From Zingiber officinale (taxonomy: Eukaryota; Streptophyta; Magnoliopsida; Zingiberales; Zingiberaceae): DNA of 64,000 bases. The notes beneath the pieces are model-generated. The model searched no databases, was not told the DNA's origin, and saw nothing but the letters and a program-made list of their open reading frames with translations. The position numbers and the translations under genes are program-made. The stretch spans positions 48,826,722-48,890,721 of the forward strand of contig NC_056000.1 in NCBI RefSeq assembly GCF_018446385.1, read 5' to 3'. The stretch's first letter is position 1. Each line of letters opens with the position of its first letter. Below are positions 56,606 to 64,000 of the stretch, one piece after another.

Positions 56606-57524
56606 TTATGTTTCATCAGGATCCGTTGTGTCGTCTTCTTCAGTTTCTGGAAGTCTTTCCATTGCAGAGTCATCATCGCCATGCTTTGATAGCAGAATCT
56701 CTTCCGAAAACACAAACTGGTTTATGATGCCAAATGTGTCTGCTAGCTTCATTATAGCAGATTGAGAAATGTAGCTATTTGGATCAACTGGTTCGGGTAA
56801 ATGAGGTAAGCATTCAGGAAGATATTCATCGTGATGCCATGCGGGTGCATAAAGTGCAAGAGCAGTCCTGCAAAAGATAAATCTGCAACACAAGATTCGA
56901 AAATGACAAACGTTACTATACCCTGATCAAACTGCCAACTTGTGAGAATGAGAACATGGCATGAATTGTTCAGGTACCGAAAAATTCAGTTTGATGTCAA
57001 TAGATAATGCAATTATTTCCGCCATGTAGCCCAACAGCCACCATAAAGTATGGCATACATGCTATGTTGTAATAGTTATATAAAATAAAATCAAGGAGTA
57101 ACCTGAGAAGAAGCCGCCTCAAAAATGGGTCGCCCAAGACTTCAATCCAAACTGGATGTAGATCATTTGACGTCACTAAAGCTCTTTCCCACTCACTAAG
57201 TGAAAATGACAATAATTTTTCTGCCTTATCGTATTTATCCTGGAGAATTAAGTAGTGTGTACATAAGCAGTAAATTTAATTTGACAAGAGGATGGCTAAT
57301 GTACTATCATAAAGAAATGAGATAAAATTGTAAACCTTATCAACATTTGCACCGGAAATACCAATCAAGAAGCAGAAAGCTTGCACTGGTGCTGACAGGA
57401 ACATAGTGAATTGGCTTCCTTGTTGAGAACGAGCAAATTCGCTAGTAGTTCCTTGGGGTGGAGGCCTAGAGCATGGAGAGAGAAGCATAGCAACTGTCGC
57501 ACCTTTCTCAGCTCCATGTATAAC
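56606..57524 (-). CDS. Unrecognised conserved-looking gene, last three exons
   Basis: Three exons join in frame: 57524-57336, 57239-57103 and 56882-56606, with consensus borders (taacag|g, aag|gttta, ctccag|g, ctcag|gtta, ttgcag|a). They encode about 200 residues ending in TGA/TAG-type stop at 56606. The sequence starts VIHGAEKGATVAML, has LSEWERALVTSNDLHPVWIEVLGDPFLRRLLLR and YAPAWHHDEYLPECLPHLPEP, and ends in an acidic DDTTDPDET tail. I do not recognise the family. Helical, no signal peptide or clear membrane span in this part. Upstream exons should lie to the right but I could not find them before the SINE and gypsy G. It may be a gene end or a truncated gene. Confidence 0.6.
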
Positions 57525-59940
57525 CTGTTAAAATTTCATCAAATGTTTTGAACAGTGAGCATGAAAGGAAAATAGGTGTAAAATTATGACATTAAACCAG
57601 ATAGATGATAGAAAATTCATAATTTTACTTTGGTGTTAGATTTTGCATCACTGACAAGTTAAGGAAAAAAAGTGTGATCCTATATAGCTTAAGGCTCAGG
57701 AGATATTATCATGTTCGAATTTACATGTTTCACCAGTTATTGTAGTTTATTTTACAAAGAAAAATAAAATAAAATGGCATACTGGAGAGTAAACTTTAGT
57801 CAGTGTTTTCCCATATTTAAAGGAAACTTAACCTAAAAATTTAAAATATCAAATATACATATATTAAAGTTACAGCTGCAGAAATCAAAACCAATACCCC
57901 ATCGAGAAATTATTTACCCAATGTGGTATGATCCTTCTCCAGGATTCCGATTTGACGAAAGCTTAGTATACTAGGCAGCCTTTTTCGTCTAGCATTTTTA
58001 TATTCTAAATATAAGGGTTTAACTTTGAAAAATTAGAACACAAACAAATGCAATTCTGGTTCTTTATGTGCACATTTGAAAAACAGAAAAGACTGCAAGT
58101 TGCAAAATGTCCACAGAGAAGTAGTAATTATATGATGTTAACAACAAAAGGATAAATGATATTTATACTCATCCCATTCACCTGCCTGCGCCATCCCACT
58201 TTTGCCACCACACCACATCCTGACGCCCCTCTCACGATAGGCATCCATATTCCATGCATCATGCTCTTGTTTCCGTCATCTTCTTCAACATTCACTATTT
58301 GCTTCCATCTTCTCTCAAATCATAAATAAAACTCTTTTCTTCCACTTTCTGTGCCACTTCACCTATAGTGAACTCGTCCAAGGACTCCCTCAGTAATTCC
58401 ATCTTTTAGGTCTTCCACCTTTCTTTTAGGACTGGTGCTAGCATTCTTGCCATCGAGACCTCACACAGTCACGCCTGCCACCATCCTCCACCCTCATGTA
58501 GGTCTTGCAATTCATCCCCGCGGCAACACGACAAACTTTCAAATCTGCTTGCAATTACACCAAGAGTCTACATTTACCATGCCACATTCATTGCTAGCCA
58601 ACCTCTCTCAACGGTCCACATCACTCTTACCCCTTCCCCTCGTAGGCATGTCATTGGAATCTAGAAACCCTCACACAGATCTGTGATTTGGCCCTCCTGC
58701 ACTTATCCATGCAAGTTGGCAACAACCCATGACAACAAGAACCCTCAAAATCTGGTGCAGCCAACTACACAAGCAGGTTAATCCAACTCCAGAAAGCCAT
58801 AATAGGAACTAAATCAGTTTCAGGCAACAACTAACAATTATTTAGAAAGGGAAAACTAAGTGGTGGGTTCTGCTTTAAATTGATTGGGGAGAGAAAGGAC
58901 AAATTCGGTAGATCTGGTGTAAGCCAATATTGAATCTAATCCAAGGTAGTAGAGCTAGTGTAAGCAGATATGGGATCTAGTCCAAGGTTCCTTGTAGACA
59001 TAAATTGCAATAAATTAAAGATCTTGTGCAAAGATTCGTGCAAGAAAGGGATCCATCCCACGAGTGAAGAGATCTAACCATTTTCATCAGTTATCCAGAT
59101 CGAACTTTGGCAACTTCAATAAAGGAATAGGCTTGCATCACTTTGCTATAATCAGTCTCTTTTGAAAAATACTTTTCTTGAGTTAGTTGGTTAGTCAAGA
59201 TTTTTGCATTTAATTAGTTTTTCTCACATACCATCATACCTTCGCAAAAAAATATCATCACATGCAGAATCTCACGTGCATACACTAATTTAACCATCAT
59301 TCATCAATAAAAAAACATTTTCTTCATTCTTCCCTAGTGTATTATGTTGCATTACTTTAAATCTTCACTACTCATCAACAATCAAAGAACGCTAAAATGA
59401 GAGAAATTGCCACTACTATAAGCAATATAAGAGATATAATGTTAGTTGCCAAAGTGTTAAAATTGAAATGTAAGACGAGCTTAAATTTACAAGAATTTGG
59501 ATAACCTAGAAAGTTCAGAAAATTCATTGATGAGTCATTACAAAAAAAGCAAGGATCTTCACAAGCATGTCAATTGATTATAATAATTTAAAACCTAACA
59601 TACATCTTGAATTAGTAGAAAAGAATAGAAATGATGATATTCACTCTTTAATTTACCCATACACAAAATGAAGTGAAAAAGAAATTATATGACATTACAT
59701 AGTAAGCTACATAATTTCACCCAAATTTTTGACACATAGAAGCACACTAGACTTTTTATAATTACATGATATGTGTGTGCGAAAAAAAATAGAATAGTCA
59801 TAACTAATGGAACTTACAGGAATATCATTTTCAAAAATCAAACACTAGAATATAACTCAAACCAGAACTTCATCCAAGTTCTCCGCAATATAATAGATAG
59901 CTACTACCTCACCTAGTGGTTCTTTAATTAAGCCTCACTA
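57525..59940. other. Non-coding region upstream of the unrecognised gene
   Basis: AT-rich, with a pyrimidine-rich stretch at 58150-58700 that has chance open frames. It may contain a long intron of the gene at 56606-57524. No exon is identified. Confidence 0.4.
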
Positions 59941-60128
59941 GACCCAGGGCATAGCACAGACGGTGGACGCATGACATCTCTGGCGTAATGGCCAGGGGTT
60001 GATTCTCAGGAACTAGTGACTTGGTTTACCCCACCATACGCCTAACGCCTGTATATCTGCATTTACCTCTCTCCATATATGTGGGGTCGGAACTAAGGGG
60101 GCCATTAAGGTAGCAAATTTACCTTTTT
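59941..60128 (+). mobile_element. tRNA-derived SINE
   Basis: About 188 bp with a pol III A box (tagcacagacggtggacgc) and B box (ggggttgattctc) at tRNA-like spacing, a body with atatatgtggggtcgga and aagggggcca similar to the plant Au SINE, and a short T-run end. Perfect 18-bp target repeats (tttaattaagcctcacta) flank it at 59923-59940 and 60129-60146. Confidence 0.88.
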
Positions 60129-60146
60129 TTTAATTAAGCCTCACTA

Positions 60147-61434
60147 CTTATCTTTTAAAGAGCCTCCTGATGACATAATATATGCAATGTGACACTAATC
60201 ATATCACTACCAAATCTCTTATGACATTTAGTAACTCATCTCCTAAAGATCGATGATACTTTCAGTGAGACACCTAAGGAGGCTGCGAAAACTCACCAAC
60301 TTTGAGAATCATTCGACCTGCCATTAAAAATGAATTAAGTTGACAATTGTACGCTACTAAAAGAGTTCAAAAGAGCACACTTAACTAAATTATCAAAAGA
60401 ATAAATTAGGATCACAATTTTTTCTTTTACCAATTGATGAAATTGCTTATAATAATACATCTACAAGCATGTGTTAATTTATAGTCATTTTTAGCCTAGA
60501 GCTCATTAACTTGACTTGATTCCTTTGCCAAATTCTATCTGCCAAATTGAGAGTTTCACTACATGTATAAGAGATACATATCAATATCAGGATAAGAATC
60601 GCATTGAATAATGATTATTAAAAAGTACATAATGATGCACTAAGTAAACTAAAAGAGCAAAAGATTGTTATGCCCATGTATTCATTAATGCAATATATCC
60701 TATAATTGTTCCTCCATAAGCATTACATTCACTTGAATATCCCTTATTGTGAGAAGTTTTTTTGGTTCTAATGCTTTTTTATTTATTTAACCAGCTTATT
60801 AAACATTAATCAAAATTTTACCATACACGATTTGCTACCTTATTGGGCAAAACTCCACCTTTACATGTTGATTTTGACAAATGCTAAGCTCTTGTCTAGA
60901 TGAGAGAGTGCTCTCGAGTCTCGACACTAATTTCCAAATGCCTTGATTACCATAGAGATAAAGACATTATTTTCTACCTCGTGACTAATCAAAGCATTTC
61001 CTTACCCAAGGGATGACTAAAAAGAAGAGGTGGTGAAAACTTAGTACTTCAAAGCTTGAAATGAATTAAGAATGCAATTACTCCTTACAAACACCCTATT
61101 GAAGATGTTGACCAAGGTTTTAAAAATCTATTTTAGGCAGTAGGCAATCAACTTACCGAATAGTGTCTAAGTGGTAGGTGAGCACCTAAGCAGGGGCCTA
61201 AGTAGTTGGCATTAAAATAAAATTATATATAAAAGAGCAAGTAAATAATTTGAATATATATCAAGAAGCACTCTATTGAATTAAATTTTTCCCTTGTTTA
61301 TAGATACATTAATCTCAATGTTTCACACATTTATAGATCCAAAATTATAAATATAGTGAGGGCATGAACTCAAAGTGTGTTATGATAATAATTTCCACGA
61401 TGTATATGGTAGAGTTTGACATGTTTATGATAAT
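60147..61434. other. AT-rich region between the SINE and gypsy G
   Basis: No gene, RNA or repeat with clear ends is recognised here. Confidence 0.45.
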
Positions 61435-62305
61435 TGATCCGGTGATAAGGACAGGGGACCCTCGTTGGCGGAAGGTCAACAGCACGTGGAGGTCAAAGGT
61501 CAGGAGAGTCAACACGGAGATAGGCCGACCGGAGGAAGCAGGCCTACCGAGTCGGACATCGCATGCCGACCGGCCATGAATCCCCCGAACCGAATGAAAG
61601 ACAACCCGACTAAGGGTCGGGTTTCTGATGCTCAAGGAAAAAAGGTTTCAAGGCCGAACGGAATGTCCGTTCGGCCGAGCACCAGGCAACAGAGGTAGGG
61701 CAATATCATCTAAGCATATGGCCAGGAGGTATCCCGGTCAGACCGATGACTATAACCGGCGACAGGAGTAATATGTCTGCTGAGCGGCCTACCCGCTCGG
61801 CCCTGGAACAGACAAAGGACGCAAGAGGACAAAGGAGACAGGGGATAACATCATCCTCGAGACACCTGCCGCCGACAAACAGCAGAGTTAGCGGCCGAGC
61901 CGTACACAGGATCATACGGTGGAAGCTTCCACCGTCACATCCGGGATATACTCGGACGATTGCGGAATGGCGCCAGAGGTACTTTTCTGACACAGGCTCG
62001 TTAAGGTAAGTTTGGGGAAGCGTGTACGCATCGAGAAGCGTGTACGCATCGGGAAGCTTGCCCGCATTTCCCCGGGGTCCTATATAAGGACCCCCAGACG
62101 TCGACGAAGGTATGCACACATCTTTACTATAGCCTCGTTACGTTGCCTCTCTCATTGCCTGACTTGAGCGTCGGAGGGTCGTCGCCGGGAAACCCCTCCC
62201 GGCTCGGCTTCTTTGCAGGATCGTCGGAGAGCTACACCACCAGTCGGAGATAGCGGAGCGTGCCACGTCCCCCGCGTCCGTCGACTCAGCGCTCGGACAG
62301 GATCA
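61435..62305 (+). repeat. 5' LTR of gypsy G
   Basis: 871 bp from tgatccggtgataagg to cggacaggatca. A TATA element tatataa at 62081-62087 lies between 7-base inverted arms ggggtcc and ggacccc. Short direct repeats (gcgtgtacgcatcg) are at 62020-62060. Confidence 0.9.
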
Positions 62306-64000
62306 AATTGGCGCCGTCTGTGGGAAATGTGATCATCCGGGCGGAGGTTGAGAAGCTTCTAGAGGCCGACCACATAAGGAAAGTACAATTCCCAAGTTTG
62401 CTTGCAAATGTGGTCCTGGTTTCCAAGCCAGGCAACAAGTGGAGAGTCTGCATCGACTTCCGGGACTTGAACAAGGCTTGCCCGAAGGACTTCTACCCCC
62501 TTCCCCGGATCGATCAGCTGGTGGACTCCACGGCCGGGTGCGAGCTGATATGCATGCTGGATGCATACCAAGGCTACCATCAAGTGCCGCTCGCCCGAGA
62601 AGACCAAGAGAAAGTAAGCTTCATCACGGCGGACGACACCTATTGCTACAATGTAATGCCGTTCGGGCTGAAGAACGCGGGAGCCACCTATCAGCGTCTA
62701 ATGAACAAAGTCTTCAGGGGGCAGATCGGACGCAACTTGGAAGTGTACGTGGACGACATACTTATCAAATCCTTCCGGGCGGCCGATCTCTACGCGGACA
62801 TGAAGGAGACCTTCCAAACGTTGAGAAGGTATAGAGTCAAACTTAACCCTCAGAAGTGCCTGTTCGGGGCAAAAGGCGAGCGCTTCCTGGGCTACATTGT
62901 GACCGAGCGGGGTATAGAGGCAAACCCCAGCAAGATAAAGACATTGCAGGACATGCCGCCTCCCAGAAATCTCTGAGAGGTACAGCGTCTCACCGGTCGG
63001 ATAACAGCACTGTCAAGGTTCATTTCTAAGACGGCCGACCGGAGCTTGCCATTCTTCAAGATCCTCCGTAAAGCCACCAAGTTCCAATGGACGAGGAGTG
63101 CGATCGGGCATTCGAGGAATTGAAGACTTATCTGAATTCCTTACCCGTGTTGGCAAAACCAGCCGAAAGTGAGCCGCTCCGCATTTATTTATCTTCAACT
63201 GAGCATGCTGTGGGCTCAGCATTAGTGAAGCCGAACGGTGAGGAACAGCCAGTGTACTTTTTAAACCATATCTTAAAAGATGCTGAGTCTCGCTACACCG
63301 ATCTTGAGAAGTTGGCCTTCGCCTTGGTACTCGTCGCTCGGAGGTTGCGCCCTTACTTTTTGGCGCACACCATTATTGTGATGACAAATAGCCCGCTCGC
63401 AAGGGTACTCCTGAACCCTGAAGCATCCGGGCGGCTCATCAAGTGGACAACAGAGCTTAGCGAATTCGACATCCAATACCAACCCCGCTCGGCGATCAAA
63501 GCGCAGTCCTTGGCAGATTTCATGACCGAAGTACAAAAGCCCGAGCCCGAAGCTACATGGAAAATATATGTGGACGGGTCGTCCACTCGGCTCGGAAGCG
63601 GAATTGGGATCATGCTACTGTCGCCTCAGGGAGAGCGGATGCATTTATCCGTCCGGCTAGATTATCGGGCAACCAATAATGAGGCGGAATACGAAGCCCT
63701 CATAGCCGGATTGCAAGCCGCACGGCATGTTGGAGCCAGTCGGGTCGTGATCCACTCGGATTCCCAGCTTGCAGCTCAGCAACTCATGGGCGCTTTTGAG
63801 ATAAACAATGCAAGACTCCGATTATACGCGGAGGCCTTTGAGAAACTCAAGGTCGGCTTCACTGAGGTGATGGTCCAGAAGATACCCCGAGCGGAGAACC
63901 AAGCGGCAGATGAATTAGCCAAGCTAGCAAGCTTGATATCACCGGTCGTCATCCAGCAACCAATCGAGCAAGTATCCTTGGTAGCACACATAGACCGGAT
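62260..64000 (+). pseudogene. Reverse transcriptase and RNase H of gypsy G
   Basis: An open frame starts with an ATG inside the LTR (62260), passes through the primer site, and runs in frame into RT (EVEKLLEADHIRKVQFPS, PGNKWRVCIDFRDLN, YVDDILIKS, GERFLGYIVTERG). It meets TGA at 62974-62976 where E has Arg or a related codon, and a one-base deletion near 63089. The frame after that is open to the window edge through connection and RNase H (WKIYVDGSS, NNEAEYEALIAGLQAA, IHSDSQLAAQQL). Non-functional as it stands. Integrase lies beyond the window. Confidence 0.88.
62309..62326 (+). promoter_or_regulatory. Primer binding site of gypsy G
   Basis: tggcgccgtctgtgggaa, identical to that of element E. 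The next bases (atgtgatcatccgggc) already align to the sequence before RT in E. Confidence 0.85.

Larger units (their letters stand above)
61435..64000 (+). mobile_element. Tat-type gypsy copy G lacking gag and protease (runs off window)
   Basis: 5' LTR 61435-62305, primer site at 62309, then reverse transcriptase begins within 20 bases of the primer site. The expected 2.5-kb gag-protease part is deleted. RT and RNase H continue to the window edge. Same family as E and F, opposite strand. Confidence 0.9.

Noticed and set aside
59941-60128. True tRNA gene
   Set aside because: A and B boxes are present but there is no cloverleaf acceptor stem, and the body, T tail and target duplication show a SINE.

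Overview
This window is nuclear DNA of a flowering plant, most likely a monocot. It has spliced genes with plant-type introns, an intronless MYC2-type bHLH gene, a WEB-family coiled-coil gene, and dense nests of plant LTR retrotransposons. A Zingiberales source (ginger or banana relatives) would fit the GC-rich coding style and repeat density, but that is a guess. Nothing looks bacterial, organellar or viral.

Left part (1-18.5 kb): a hairpin-bearing tandem repeat; a degraded Ty1/copia element (family A, + strand) with its 3' LTR; a long AT-rich stretch; the 3' LTR of a second copia family (C); a fragment of another A LTR; then an old Ty3/gypsy element of Tat type (element I, - strand). Element I carries a 74-bp tandem array in its 3' untranslated region and is split by a solo LTR (H) with a perfect 5-bp target duplication.

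Middle (18.5-45.6 kb): this is best read as ONE old copia element (family B, - strand; 3' LTR at 18514-22515, 5' LTR at 44372-45589) sitting in an array of CACCAA/TTGGTG repeats and filled by later insertions. Inside its 3' LTR is a solo A LTR (target duplication cctag). Inside its 3' non-coding part is a deleted Tat gypsy copy F. Inside its gag are a pol-less copia D and a complete 12.1-kb Tat gypsy element E (target duplication tccgg, LTRs about 98% alike by hand count). Element E has gag-protease-RT-RNaseH-integrase on the - strand. It also has a three-exon gene on the opposite (+) strand, intact in reading frame, for a Transposase_28-like/coiled-coil protein of about 697 residues, and a 29-copy 65-bp tandem array between that gene and pol. 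Copy F keeps a damaged version of the antisense gene.

Right part (45.6-64 kb): more CACCAA repeat, a decayed gypsy LTR, microsatellites, then a host gene island on the - strand: a WEB-family (DUF827) coiled-coil gene (three exons), a single-exon MYC2-like transcription factor, and the last three exons of a gene I do not recognise. Beyond it lie a tRNA-derived SINE with an 18-bp target duplication and, at the right edge, a + strand Tat gypsy copy (G) in which the primer binding site is joined directly to reverse transcriptase, with gag and protease missing.

Most notable: the spliced antisense gene of the gypsy family, which shows only synonymous differences between copies over the 20 codons I compared, and clusters of short self-complementary GC-rich motifs upstream of the TATA box in four different copia LTR families.
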